A stretch of 64,000 bases of DNA from Pseudomonas sp. GM48. Lineage in GTDB: Bacteria > Pseudomonadota > Gammaproteobacteria > Pseudomonadales > Pseudomonadaceae. Location: NCBI RefSeq assembly GCF_000282335.1, contig NZ_AKJM01000085.1, positions 1 to 64,000 on the forward strand. Reading direction: 5' to 3'. The notes beneath the pieces are model-generated. The model saw only the letters and a program-made list of their open reading frames with translations, was not told the DNA's origin and ran no database searches. Numbering within the stretch: the stretch's first letter is position 1; each line of letters begins with the position of its first letter. This document shows positions 9,411 through 17,978 of this stretch, piece after piece. The position numbers and the translations under genes are program-made.

Positions 9411-9611
9411 AGGGACTCCTCAAACGATGCGCGGCTTGAACGCGCGCGGGATACCTCCAGCATACCCATGCGCCGACCTTGCGACCAGCCGTGAAACCTC
9501 TGGCAACAGGCCTGTAACGGGCATTTCAAACAAGCGTATGTTTTTTCATTGACAGCACACCGCCATCCTCATAACCTCGCCAAACCTTCAACGTACCGGG
9601 ATGACGCGGAC

Positions 9612-10322
9612 GTGGGCAGCATCTACTTGATTCGACATGGCCAGGCCTCCTTCGGTGCGGACGACTACGACGTTCTGTCGCCGACCGGTATTCGTCAGGC
9701 TGAAATCCTCGGCCGGCACCTGGCCGAACTGGGGATCAGCTTCGACCGCTGCCTGGCGGGCGACCTGCGCCGCCAGCAGCACACGGCCAACAGCGCGCTG
9801 GAACAATTCGCCGCGGTGGGCCTGCCGGTGCCGCTCCTGGAAACCGACTCCGCCTTCAACGAATTCGACGCCGATGCGGTCATCCGCGCACTGTTGCCGG
9901 CCATGTTGCCGGATGAACCCGAAGCCTTGAACATCTTACGCAACGCCGCGCAAAACCGTGGTGAGTTCCAGCGTATCTTCGCCCTGATCATCGAACGCTG
10001 GCTCGCCGGCACCTATGACACACCGGGCCTGGAAAGCTGGCTGGGGTTTGTCGAGCGGGTGCGGGCCGGTTTGCATCGCATCCTCGACCAGGCCGACAAC
10101 ACACAAAAAATCGCCGTGTTCACCTCCGGCGGCACCATCACCGCCCTGCTCCACCTGATTACGCAAATGCCTGCCAGGCAGGCCTTTGAATTGAACTGGC
10201 AAATCGTCAACACCTCGCTCAACCAGCTTAAGTTTCGTGGTCGCGAGGTGTCCCTGGCTTCCTTCAACGGTCATGCACACCTGCAACTGTTGAAGACCCC
10301 GGAGCTCATCACGTTTCGTTGA
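9612..10322 (+). CDS. Histidine phosphatase family protein
   Basis: A 236-residue protein of the phosphoglycerate-mutase/SixA-like superfamily. The phosphate-accepting H9 sits in LIRHGQ, and DLRRQQHTA (51-59) carries the second phosphate-pocket arginine. The usual second catalytic histidine (as in SHGG) is replaced: the strand reads FTSGGT at residues 170-175. The GTG at 9612 puts the RHG motif at the family's normal distance from the start; an ATG at 9549 would add 21 unrelated residues. The substrate is unknown. It probably forms a unit with the SCP2 gene 64 bp downstream. Confidence 0.85.
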   Translation: MGSIYLIRHGQASFGADDYDVLSPTGIRQAEILGRHLAELGISFDRCLAGDLRRQQHTANSALEQFAAVGLPVPLLETDSAFNEFDADAVIRALLPAMLPDEPEALNILRNAAQNRGEFQRIFALIIERWLAGTYDTPGLESWLGFVERVRAGLHRILDQADNTQKIAVFTSGGTITALLHLITQMPARQAFELNWQIVNTSLNQLKFRGREVSLASFNGHAHLQLLKTPELITFR

Positions 10323-10386
10323 GTCCGGAATATTGTGACCCTGGCTGTAATCACCCAGCTCTTATTACCCAAGAAAGGATCGAACC

Positions 10387-10701
10387 ATGACCTCCGTAGC
10401 TGATGCCGTACAAGCAATGAAAGCCAAGTTCAACCCAGCCGCTGCTGCCGGTCTGGACCTGGTCTTCGGTTTCCGCATCGACGACACCAAGAACTTCTCG
10501 CTGATCGTCAAGGACCAGACCTGCGAGCTGCAGGAAGGCGAAAACCCGGACGCCCAGGTGACCCTGGTGATGGACGGCGAAACCCTGGAAGGCATCGTCA
10601 GCGGCGAAACCGACGGCATGCAAGCGTTCATGGGCGGCAAACTGCGCGCTGAAGGCGACATGATGCTGGCCATGAAACTGTCCGAGCTGTTCCCGTCGTA
10701 A
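10387..10701 (+). CDS. SCP2 sterol-binding domain protein
   Basis: A 104-residue single-domain SCP2 protein. The characteristic run VKDQTCELQEGENPDAQVTL (residues 39-58) leads into the helix GIVSGETDGMQAFMGGKLRAEGDMMLAMKL. The family binds lipids or acyl-CoA; the role of the bacterial versions is unclear. A clear ribosome site (aaagga) lies 8 bases before the ATG. It is followed by a terminator. Confidence 0.88.
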   Translation: MTSVADAVQAMKAKFNPAAAAGLDLVFGFRIDDTKNFSLIVKDQTCELQEGENPDAQVTLVMDGETLEGIVSGETDGMQAFMGGKLRAEGDMMLAMKLSELFPS

Positions 10702-10740
10702 GCACCTGGCTCCCGGCCTTCGGGAGTGTGCCTGCCGCAA

Positions 10741-10770
10741 ACGAATCCCGCCCTTAGTGGCGGGATTCGT
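10741..10770 (+). terminator. Terminator after SCP2 gene
   Basis: Perfect 12-bp stem acgaatcccgcc / ggcgggattcgt with a 6-base loop. The T run behind it is short (cgtttc), so termination may be partial. Confidence 0.65.
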
Positions 10771-10783
10771 CGTTTCAGGGCCC

Positions 10784-10918
10784 TGTGGCGAGGGGGCTTG
10801 TCGGATCGCCGCATCGCCCCGTTCGGCTGCGAAGCAGTCGCCCATTCGGAGTTTCTATTGGCTGGGCGAACGTCAAGGAGCGCTTCGCGCCCCAACGGGG
10901 GCAAGCCCCCTCGCCACA
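10784..10918. repeat. Long inverted repeat, tgtggcgaggg family
   Basis: Outer arms tgtggcgagggggcttg and caagccccctcgccaca are perfect complements 100 bases apart, with an inner imperfect pairing (ccgttcggctgcgaagcag region). The same element occurs at 25,351-25,483 and 40,966-41,085. It is a family distinct from the gtgggagcgggc REP. Confidence 0.8.
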
Positions 10919-10967
10919 AGTTCGGTGGTGATCTTACAATGTCCGCACTTTCGACACCGGCCGCCCC

Positions 10968-11831
10968 ATGGACATCGACCTCGCCCGCACCTTCCTCGAA
11001 ATCGTCCGCCATGGCAGCCTGGCCGCGGCTGCCGAGAAGCTCCATGTCACCCAGACCGCCATCACCGCGCGGGTGCAAAAACTCGAGAGCCAGCTGGGCA
11101 GCACCCTGTTCGTGCGCAATCGTGCCGGCGCCCGCCTGACGCCCAACGGTGAAGCGTTCGTGGTGTACGCCAATCAGCTGGTGCAAACCTGGGAAGCCGC
11201 GCGACGGGATTTACCATTGCCCGAGGGCTATCGCGATGTGCTGCACATCGGTGGCGAAGTGAGCCTGTGCAACCCGCTGATGCTCGGCTGGGCCGGCGAA
11301 ATCCGCAAGAACATCCCCAGCCACGCCTTGCGCATGGAAATCCGAGACGGCGAAAACCTGCTGCGCCAACTGGAATTGGGCGTTCTGGATGCGGCGCTGG
11401 TGTATCAACCCGAGTATTGGCCGCGTTTGCAGGTCGAGCAGATTCTCGAAGAAAAGCTGATTCTCGTGCGTCTGGCCGGCAAGCCCGATCCTTATGTGTA
11501 CATTGATTGGGGCAGCGAATTCCGACGCCAGCACGACGCCGCCCTGCCGGAAAAGGCCAAGGCTGCGCTGAGTTTCAATCTCGGCCCACTGGGTTTGCAG
11601 TACCTTCTTGAAAATGGCGGCAGTGGCTACTTCCGCACCCGCGTCGTGCAGAGTTATCTGGAAAGCGGCGCCCTGGAACGGGTGCCCAAGGCGCCGGAAT
11701 TCAGCTACCCGACCTATCTGGTCTACTCCCGCGATCGTGACTCGCCGACGCTGCAACGCGCCTTCGACCTGCTGCGCGAGGTTATCGACTCCGACGAAGA
11801 CTGGTCGCAACGCTGGGATCCGCTGACCTGA
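10968..11831 (+). CDS. LysR-family transcriptional regulator
   Basis: A 287-residue LysR regulator. The winged HTH is at residues 1-60 (DIDLARTFLEIVRHGSLAAA, then KLHVTQTAITARVQKLE), followed by a periplasmic-binding-like effector domain at about 90-285. The ATG at 10968 directly gives MDIDLARTF, the usual LysR beginning. It is preceded by a repeat and has no obvious target next to it: the following desaturase operon is on the same strand about 100 bp away and is only one candidate. The effector is unknown. Confidence 0.88.
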   Translation: MDIDLARTFLEIVRHGSLAAAAEKLHVTQTAITARVQKLESQLGSTLFVRNRAGARLTPNGEAFVVYANQLVQTWEAARRDLPLPEGYRDVLHIGGEVSLCNPLMLGWAGEIRKNIPSHALRMEIRDGENLLRQLELGVLDAALVYQPEYWPRLQVEQILEEKLILVRLAGKPDPYVYIDWGSEFRRQHDAALPEKAKAALSFNLGPLGLQYLLENGGSGYFRTRVVQSYLESGALERVPKAPEFSYPTYLVYSRDRDSPTLQRAFDLLREVIDSDEDWSQRWDPLT

Positions 11832-11937
11832 GACCGGTTTGCACCGGATCATGGCTATTGTGTCCTCAAGGTTCGGCCCGTCATATCACCGGGATCGGCT
11901 AATCTGAAAGAAATAACAATAATGACAGGTGATTGCA

Positions 11938-13083
11938 GTGAGGCAGACCACCGAAGGATTCCGCCGCCGTTACCGCGCCGACATTCATCCGCTCTACAAC
12001 CCTTGGCTGCACGGCGCTTTTGTCCTGTTGTTCGGGGTACTGGCGATCAGCGTTTTCTGGAGCAACGTGCATCAGGTGCGGCCAGCGCAATGGCTGGCGG
12101 TGCCCGTTACACTGTTGTTGTTCAACCTCGGCGTGTACATGGTGCACCGCCACCTGGGTCATCATAGAAAGAGCTTCGCCCGGCTGTTTTATGCCCGTCA
12201 CGCGGGCGACCACCACAGCTTTTTCACTCCCGGCCACATGACCTACGACAGTGCTCGCGACTGGCGGGTGATTCTGTTTCCGGCATGGCTGATCGTGCTG
12301 CACACCCTCGCTGTCGCACTACCCCTCTGGTGGCTGCTCAAGCACATCGATACCAATGTCGCCGGATTGGTGGGTGGTGTTCTTGTCCTCGGTTACCTGG
12401 CCTATGAAGTGTTTCATGCCTGCGAACACCTGCCGCCGCACTACCCGATCACGCGATTGCCGTGGATCCGCCAGATGCGCCGGCTACACGAACTGCACCA
12501 CCGCCGCGAACTGATGCAGGAGCGTAATTTCAACATCGTTTTCCCGCTGATGGACTACCTGTTCGGTACCCTTTATTGGGAGCCGGAACCTGTGCCGCTC
12601 AACCCGACGAGAATGCCCATGACCCGCATGCAGCATCAGATTGTCATTGCCGGACACCCGGTGGACGTACTGGCCTACGCCAGCACCGTGACCCTTTGGC
12701 CGCAATGGCATCCGTCGTCGCTGCGCATCGACGGGCCAAAAGGTCCGTTGCATGCCGGCGCACGTTTCGAGGAAGACATCCGCGCCGGCGGACGCGACGG
12801 ACACTTGAGCTGGGAGGTGGCCGAATATCTGCCCGGAAGGCGCTGGAGCGCCCGGGCCCAGGGTGATCATGGCCTGTCGCTGGTGGTGACCTATGAATGC
12901 GATGCAATAGGCGAGGACACACGTTTCGTCCGCACCCTGGAGTATCAATTCAGCGGTCTGGCGATGCGGATCGCCAACCAGGTGTTGCTCAAGCGTCGCA
13001 TCGATCACGAATCGGCGGCGTCGATGCAGGCGTTGCGCGACATGGCGCAAAAACACTTGGCGGCATCAGGAGTCAAAGCGTGA
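11938..13083 (+). CDS. Sterol desaturase/FA hydroxylase fused to SRPBCC domain
   Basis: A 381-residue fusion. Residues about 1-220 are a membrane-bound fatty-acid-hydroxylase/sterol-desaturase domain: helices at about 21-40 and 50-65, then the di-iron histidine boxes HRHLGHH (about 72-78), HAGDHHSFF, and HELHHRRELMQERN near 185-198. Residues about 230-375 form an SRPBCC (START/polyketide-cyclase-like) lipid-binding domain with VDVLAYASTVTLWPQWHPSS. The GTG at 11938 has agg 8 bases upstream; a GTG at 11929 is possible. The end overlaps the SMP-30-like gene by 4 bases, so they are co-translated. It likely oxidises a lipid or terpenoid at the inner membrane; the substrate is unknown. Confidence 0.75.
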   Translation: MRQTTEGFRRRYRADIHPLYNPWLHGAFVLLFGVLAISVFWSNVHQVRPAQWLAVPVTLLLFNLGVYMVHRHLGHHRKSFARLFYARHAGDHHSFFTPGHMTYDSARDWRVILFPAWLIVLHTLAVALPLWWLLKHIDTNVAGLVGGVLVLGYLAYEVFHACEHLPPHYPITRLPWIRQMRRLHELHHRRELMQERNFNIVFPLMDYLFGTLYWEPEPVPLNPTRMPMTRMQHQIVIAGHPVDVLAYASTVTLWPQWHPSSLRIDGPKGPLHAGARFEEDIRAGGRDGHLSWEVAEYLPGRRWSARAQGDHGLSLVVTYECDAIGEDTRFVRTLEYQFSGLAMRIANQVLLKRRIDHESAASMQALRDMAQKHLAASGVKA

Positions 13084-14159
13084 GCAGAATCTTCAAATTT
13101 CTGTTGCTGATCATCGTTGTCATCGGCGCCTTCCTGCTACTGATGCCGACCAAGGTGCGACCGGTGGCCTGGACGCCACAACCGGCGCCGTCGCTCACCA
13201 GCGGAATCTATGCCGACAATCAGCGGCTCAAAGACGTGGAGCGCGTCGGTGCCGCCGACATCGACGGGCCGGAAGCCTTGTTGCTGGAAAACGACATGCT
13301 CATCACCGGCCTGCACGACGGTCGCCTGATCCGCACGAGTCTGGACGGCAAGACCACCAAAGTCCTGGTCGATACCGGTGGCCGACCACTGGGTATGGCC
13401 CGGCATCCCAATGGTCTGCTGGTGATCGCCGATGCCGTCAAAGGCTTGCTGTCACTCGACGCCCAGGGGCGTCTGGTGGCCCTGACCACAGAGGCCGGCG
13501 GCGTTCCCTTCGGTTTTACCGACGATGTGGCCATCGACAAACCCGGTCACTACGCCTATTTCAGCGATGCTTCGAGCCGGTTCGGCTATGGTCACGACGG
13601 TGAGGCCGTGCTCGAACACGGCGGGGACGGTCGACTGCTGCGTTACGACTTCCAGACCGGCAAGACCTCGGTTGTGCTGGATAAGCTGGAGTTTGCCAAC
13701 GGCGTAACCCTGGGACCGGACGATGCCTATGTACTGGTCAATGAAACCGGTGCCTACCGCATCAGCCGGTATTGGCTCAGCGGCCCGAAGGCCGGCACCC
13801 ATGACCTGTTCATCGACAACCTGCCGGGGCTGCCGGACAACCTGTCGTTCAATGGTCACGACCGGTTCTGGGTGGCACTGTATGCCCCCCGGAGCGCCTT
13901 GCTCGACGGCACGGCGGCGCATCCGTTCGTGCGCAAGATGATCGTGCGGGCCATGACCGTCTTGCCCAAGCCCGTGGAAAAGCGCGGGTTTGCCCTGGGC
14001 CTGGACCTTGAGGGCAAAGTGATTGCCAACCTGCAGGATGGCAGCAGCGACAATTACTCACCCATCACCACGGTGCGCGAGTATGGGGACTGGTTGTACT
14101 TCGGTTCGCTGAAAGCGCAGAACATGGTGCGTTTGCCATTGAGCAAGGCGTTGCAATGA
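13080..14159 (+). CDS. SMP-30 / strictosidine-synthase-like lactonase, membrane-anchored
   Basis: A 359-residue protein: N-terminal membrane anchor or uncleaved signal (residues 5-21), then a six-bladed propeller of the SMP-30/gluconolactonase/strictosidine-synthase type (repeats such as GRPLGMARHPNGLLVIADA, GFTDDVAIDKPGHYAYFSDA, NGVTLGPDDAYVLVNET, GLPDNLSFNGHDRFWVAL). The GTG start overlaps the stop of the preceding gene (GTGA) and has aggag 8 bases upstream. The pairing suggests hydrolysis of an ester or lactone formed on the desaturase product, acting on the periplasmic side. This is inference; the family is catalytically diverse. Confidence 0.8.
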   Translation: MSRIFKFLLLIIVVIGAFLLLMPTKVRPVAWTPQPAPSLTSGIYADNQRLKDVERVGAADIDGPEALLLENDMLITGLHDGRLIRTSLDGKTTKVLVDTGGRPLGMARHPNGLLVIADAVKGLLSLDAQGRLVALTTEAGGVPFGFTDDVAIDKPGHYAYFSDASSRFGYGHDGEAVLEHGGDGRLLRYDFQTGKTSVVLDKLEFANGVTLGPDDAYVLVNETGAYRISRYWLSGPKAGTHDLFIDNLPGLPDNLSFNGHDRFWVALYAPRSALLDGTAAHPFVRKMIVRAMTVLPKPVEKRGFALGLDLEGKVIANLQDGSSDNYSPITTVREYGDWLYFGSLKAQNMVRLPLSKALQ

Positions 14160-14193
14160 GCAGTGCACCTCTCTGAACTCACCGTAGCCCCCA

Positions 14194-14283
14194 TGTGGGA
14201 GCGGGCTTGCTCGCGAAGAGGCCGGCACATTCAACAGAGATGTTGGCTGACCTGACGCCTTCGCGAGCAAGCCCGCTCCCACA
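14194..14283. repeat. REP palindrome
   Basis: Complete copy: tgtgggagcgggcttgctcg... and the complement cgagcaagcccgctcccaca face each other, with a non-palindromic centre of about 40 bases. It lies between convergent transcription units. Confidence 0.9.
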
Positions 14284-14379
14284 GGGACAGCGTTCACTCG
14301 GAGCTCGAGTCGCCTCCCTCATCATCCGGCCAGTCATCAGCGGGATTGACCGTGGTGTGTTCGGGATGATGGGGCTGGG

Positions 14380-14613
14380 TCAGGATGACGAGCCAAGTTG
14401 CTTGACGATCTTGTCCTTGACCTCCAGGCGCTTCGCCTTGAGCTTCGTTACCGTGTCATCGCTGGATTTGGCCTCCTCCGCCTTCACCACTTCGGCATCC
14501 GCCTGGGAATACTTGTTAAGCAGTGAATCCAGTAACGGATCCTTGGTGCGTTTCTGCTGGATTTCTTCCTTTGAGCGTTTCAGATCCTGATAAAGGTCAT
14601 GGGGCACCGGCAT
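14380..14613 (-). CDS. DUF465 / YdcH-like small coiled protein
   Basis: A 77-residue, highly charged helical protein (MPVPHDLYQDLKRSKEEIQQ at the start, LKAKRLEVKDKIVKQLGSSS at the end). The C-terminal K-x-x-R-L-x-x-K-D-x-I pattern is that of the YdcH/DUF465 family, of unknown function. A strong ribosome site, cggaggtg, sits 5 bases before the ATG. It reads away from the sensor kinase gene, from which it is separated by 173 bp without other features. Confidence 0.65.
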   Translation of the reverse strand: MPVPHDLYQDLKRSKEEIQQKRTKDPLLDSLLNKYSQADAEVVKAEEAKSSDDTVTKLKAKRLEVKDKIVKQLGSSS

Positions 14614-14786
14614 GGAACACCTCCGTTTGTTGATCGGCAGCGAAACGCGATCAATTGCGTTCACCAACTATCAGAATGGCCTCGGTTAGCCTGTTCTGTC
14701 GACCACCCGTCAGACCAGCGGTGTCCGTTCGTCGTCCTGCCGCAAATGCGCTAAATCCTTTGCCTGCGCCCGTGCCGCCAGCGGTT

Positions 14787-16898
14787 TCAGCCGTTAAGCA
14801 CCATGCGCACCATCTGCTTGAGTGCTTCGGGATTGTAGGGTTTGCTCAGCAGGTGGGTGTCGGGGCTCAACTGGTGATTACGCGAGATGATGTCGCGGGT
14901 ATGCCCCGAGGTGAACAGCACGGCCACCGGGGGCTCCTGCACTTTCGCCCAGGCCGCCAGGTCCGAACTCTTGATCAGGCCGGGCATGACCACGTCGGTG
15001 AATATCAGGTCCACCGCCACGCCTTGCAGCAACATTTGCATGGCGACGTCACCGTTGGTTGCCGTGAGGATCCGATAGCCTTCTTCGCGCAACAACTCCA
15101 CCGCCGATACCCGCACGGCCTCATTGTCTTCGACCACCAGGATGCGCTCGTGCCCGCCCCGTTGCGGCACGTCAAGGTTCGGTGTTTCGCTGGGTGCCGA
15201 ACGCGAGGTGCGCGGGAAATACAGCTGCACCCGGGTGCCCTGCCCAACGTCGCTGGCAATTTCGATATGACCGCCACTCTGTTTGACGAAACCAAACACC
15301 ATGCTCAAGCCCAATCCGGTGCCCTGACCGTCGGCCTTGGTGGTGAAGAATGGCTCGAACGCCTGGGCCAGCACCTGTGGCGGCATGCCGACGCCGGTGT
15401 CCGCCACGGACACCCGCACATAGTCCCCGGCAGCAATGCCCTTGCCGGCGCAAAACTTGCGGTCGAGAACGATGTTGTCCGCGCAAAGATCAATGGTCCC
15501 CTCCCCCAGCATGGCGTCCCGGGCGTTGATCGCCAGATTGAGAATGGCATTTTCCAGTTGATTGCGATCGACAAACACATTCCACGAATCTTCAGGTGCT
15601 GCCATGTGCACTTGAAGGGTTTCACCCAAGGCACGCTGCAACAGTTCCGCCAGGCCATCGAAAATCTGCCGCAATGTGAAGACCCCAGGCGACAACGGTT
15701 GGCGACGTGCGAATGCCAGCAACTGCGAGGACAGCTTGGCACCGCGTTCGACGGCGGCAATCGACGCCGAGACCCGGCGCTGCACATTGGCGTTTCCCGG
15801 CTCATGACGCGCCAGCAGGTGCAGGTTGCCGGCAATCACTTGCAACAGGTTGTTGAAGTCATGGGCCACACCGCCGGTGAGGCCGCCGATGGCTTCAAGT
15901 TTCTGTGACTGACGCAGTTGCTCTTCCGCCGCCAACCGCGCCTCGACTTCATCGGCCACCCGCTGTTCCAGGTTGCGGGTGAACTTGAGCAGGGACTCTT
16001 CAGCGGTCTTGCGTTCGTGAATATCGATCAGCACGCCGGGGAAACGAAACGCCTCCCCTTGCTCATCGAATTCGCAGCAACCGCTGGCGAGCACCCAGAG
16101 ATAACTGCCGTCGGGGCGCAGGATCCGGTATTCGACGTTGTAGGGCTCGCCAGTCTCGACCGACAGTGTGGCCCGTTCCTGGACCCAGTCGCGGTCGTCC
16201 GGATGGATCCTGCTGTCGGTGATTTCCCGTGACAGGTTGCCCAGGTCCTGCCCGGGTGGATAAGAGAACGTGCGAGCGAATCGCTCATCACCCGACAGCA
16301 CGTTGGCTTTGATGTCCCAGACAAAAGAGCCAAGCAAGGCACCGGCATTCAGCGCCAGGCGCACCCGTTCGTTGTCGGCGCGGTAGGCGTCTTCGGCCGC
16401 CCGTCGCCGACGCTCGGAAATCACCCATTCGGTGGTTTCCACCACCATGGCCATGACCCCGGCCGGGCACCCGTCATCGTCGGCCACCGGACTGTAATAG
16501 AGGTCGAGCCAGACATCCTCGGGAACGCCGTCGCGCAGCAATACCAGGACTTTATTACGATAGGACAAGGTGCCGCCCGCCAGGCAGGTATCCACCACGT
16601 GGCGATTGAATTCGGCGATTTCCGGCCAACCCAGCTCCACGGTCGAGCCAAGCAGATACGGATGACGCCCACCGGCAAACTTTGAGTAGGCATCGTTATA
16701 GATCATGTACCCGGATTGGCCCCAGAGCATGACCATCGGCAGCGGGGACGCGAGCATCAACTGCACCGCGCTGCTCAGGCTCTTCGACCATGAGTCGAGT
16801 GGCCCAAGTTCGGTCAGGCTCCAGTCGAACGCACGAATGCGCCCGGCCATTTCGCCGTTCCACCCGGAACACCCGTGGCTATCCTCTAGAAACTGCAT
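14787..16898 (-). CDS. Hybrid sensor histidine kinase (PAS-PAS-HK-REC)
   Basis: A 703-residue cytoplasmic kinase with no membrane segment. A PAS-like sensor covers about residues 20-165 and a second PAS/PAC about 180-300 (ERVRLALNAGALLGSFVWDI, then GVLIDIHERKTAEESL). A coiled linker leads to the H-box GGVAHDFNNLL with H346, then the N-box (NLAINARDAML) and G-boxes (DTGVGMPP, GQGTGLGLSM). A C-terminal receiver (about 585-700) has the phospho-Asp in FTDVVMPGL and Lys in LLSKPY. The internal receiver makes it a hybrid or self-contained kinase; the output partner is not in the window. Confidence 0.9.
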   Translation of the reverse strand: MQFLEDSHGCSGWNGEMAGRIRAFDWSLTELGPLDSWSKSLSSAVQLMLASPLPMVMLWGQSGYMIYNDAYSKFAGGRHPYLLGSTVELGWPEIAEFNRHVVDTCLAGGTLSYRNKVLVLLRDGVPEDVWLDLYYSPVADDDGCPAGVMAMVVETTEWVISERRRRAAEDAYRADNERVRLALNAGALLGSFVWDIKANVLSGDERFARTFSYPPGQDLGNLSREITDSRIHPDDRDWVQERATLSVETGEPYNVEYRILRPDGSYLWVLASGCCEFDEQGEAFRFPGVLIDIHERKTAEESLLKFTRNLEQRVADEVEARLAAEEQLRQSQKLEAIGGLTGGVAHDFNNLLQVIAGNLHLLARHEPGNANVQRRVSASIAAVERGAKLSSQLLAFARRQPLSPGVFTLRQIFDGLAELLQRALGETLQVHMAAPEDSWNVFVDRNQLENAILNLAINARDAMLGEGTIDLCADNIVLDRKFCAGKGIAAGDYVRVSVADTGVGMPPQVLAQAFEPFFTTKADGQGTGLGLSMVFGFVKQSGGHIEIASDVGQGTRVQLYFPRTSRSAPSETPNLDVPQRGGHERILVVEDNEAVRVSAVELLREEGYRILTATNGDVAMQMLLQGVAVDLIFTDVVMPGLIKSSDLAAWAKVQEPPVAVLFTSGHTRDIISRNHQLSPDTHLLSKPYNPEALKQMVRMVLNG

Positions 16899-17027
16899 GG
16901 CTTGGCTCTATCCCGGTCATTTGCATCCGTTTGTTTCGAGCATCCTGCACACTATTCGGTTCATAGAGGTATAGCTGATTCTGAGGCTTCCTTGTCGAGC
17001 CTGGAATCTGTGGCCAATAGAGATCCC

Positions 17028-17117
17028 TGTGGGAGCGGGCTTGCTCGCGAAAGCGGTGTGTCATTCAACATATTCGCCTGCTGATACACCGCTTTCGCGA
17101 GCAAGCCCGCTCCCACA
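17028..17117. repeat. REP palindrome
   Basis: Complete copy with arms tgtgggagcgggcttgctcg / cgagcaagcccgctcccaca and an inner gaaagcggtgt / acaccgctttc pair. It lies between the kinase 5' end and the GntR gene 3' end. Confidence 0.9.
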
Positions 17118-17148
17118 ATTTGGTCCCCGGTAACCGAAAGACCGTGAA

Positions 17149-17838
17149 CTACACCTCAATCAAGTGCTTGAGCGGGTTGTAGCTGCTTTTCAGGGTGGCC
17201 GCGACATCCAGAATCGCCTTCTCGATGCCATTCAAGTGCATGCAGGTCAGCTCGATGGCCGCGCTTTGGTTGCCCGCTTCGATGTACTCGATCAACCGCA
17301 GGTGTTCGTCGTCGCGGCAGGCTTCATGGCTGTCGTCATCCAGTGCAGCGGCATACAGCGACGCCCGGGAAATCAGCTTCTGGAACCAGTCGAGCAGCAC
17401 CGGGTTGTTCAGGCTGCGGGCCAGTTTGATGTGGAACTCGCCGAGCAGGTGAATCAACCGTTCGTGATCACCGCTCTGATGCGCTTCATCTTCCAGCAGC
17501 AAATGATCGCGCAGGTCCTGGGTCACCGCTGTATCGCGCCGACGGCACAGTTCGCTGACGATACCGATCTCGATCAGGCGCCGGGTTTCGAACAACGAAC
17601 GAATCTCTTCGTCGCTCGGTAACGACACCGAGGCGCCTTTATTGGGCTCGGTGGTGACCAGTCCGTCGGCCTCCAATTGCTTGAGCGCGGCCCGAACGGA
17701 CGTGCGGCTGACATTGAAAAGCTCGGCCAAAGAGGCTTCGCCGAGCTTCATCCCGGGCCGCAACGAGCGTTTGCTGATCGCCTCGTAAACCCCTTGGTAG
17801 ACGCGGTCGACCGTGGTTTCCAGTTTCTTTTCCGTCAT
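17149..17838 (-). CDS. GntR-family regulator, FCD (FadR) subfamily
   Basis: A 229-residue regulator. The N-terminal winged HTH (about residues 10-75) includes LRPGMKLGEASLAELFNVSR and ALKQLEADGLV. A helical FCD ligand domain (about 90-220) has metal-site-like histidines in the FHIKLARSLNNP and CMHLNGIEKA region. It is divergent from the ABC/amidohydrolase operon with 140 bp between the starts, so it is the probable local repressor, presumably released by the transported compound or an intermediate. Confidence 0.88.
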   Translation of the reverse strand: MTEKKLETTVDRVYQGVYEAISKRSLRPGMKLGEASLAELFNVSRTSVRAALKQLEADGLVTTEPNKGASVSLPSDEEIRSLFETRRLIEIGIVSELCRRRDTAVTQDLRDHLLLEDEAHQSGDHERLIHLLGEFHIKLARSLNNPVLLDWFQKLISRASLYAAALDDDSHEACRDDEHLRLIEYIEAGNQSAAIELTCMHLNGIEKAILDVAATLKSSYNPLKHLIEV

Positions 17839-17934
17839 TCATCAACTCCTTGCGCCCCGTGCAAACAACCCTGGCGAATGAACAGCCATTGAAAAAGGGG
17901 CTTGCACGGGCAGATTAATCCGGGTATTTCTAAA

Positions 17935-17957
17935 TTGCATCCAGATTTTGCATACAA
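17935..17957. promoter_or_regulatory. Candidate GntR operator between divergent units
   Basis: Direct repeat TTGCAT at 17935-17940 and 17948-17953; the second copy is part of the near-palindrome ttgcatacaa (17948-17957), which resembles the TNGTNNNACNA half-sites of FCD regulators. It lies 20-45 bases before the ABC ATPase ATG, where binding would block transcription. Confidence 0.4.
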
Positions 17958-17978
17958 TAATTAGAGGAATGCACCATT

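Noticed and set aside
12897..13079. 61-codon extension of the SMP-30-like protein
   Set aside because: It overlaps the SRPBCC coding sequence in another frame; the GTG at 13080 has aggag upstream and leads straight into a signal-anchor sequence.
14300..14400. Acidic out-of-frame tail (…PADDWPDDEGGDSSSE) after the DUF465 gene on the minus strand
   Set aside because: The frame has no ATG, GTG or TTG start after the preceding in-frame stop. It would need a frameshift in the DUF465 gene, which already ends at a plausible length.
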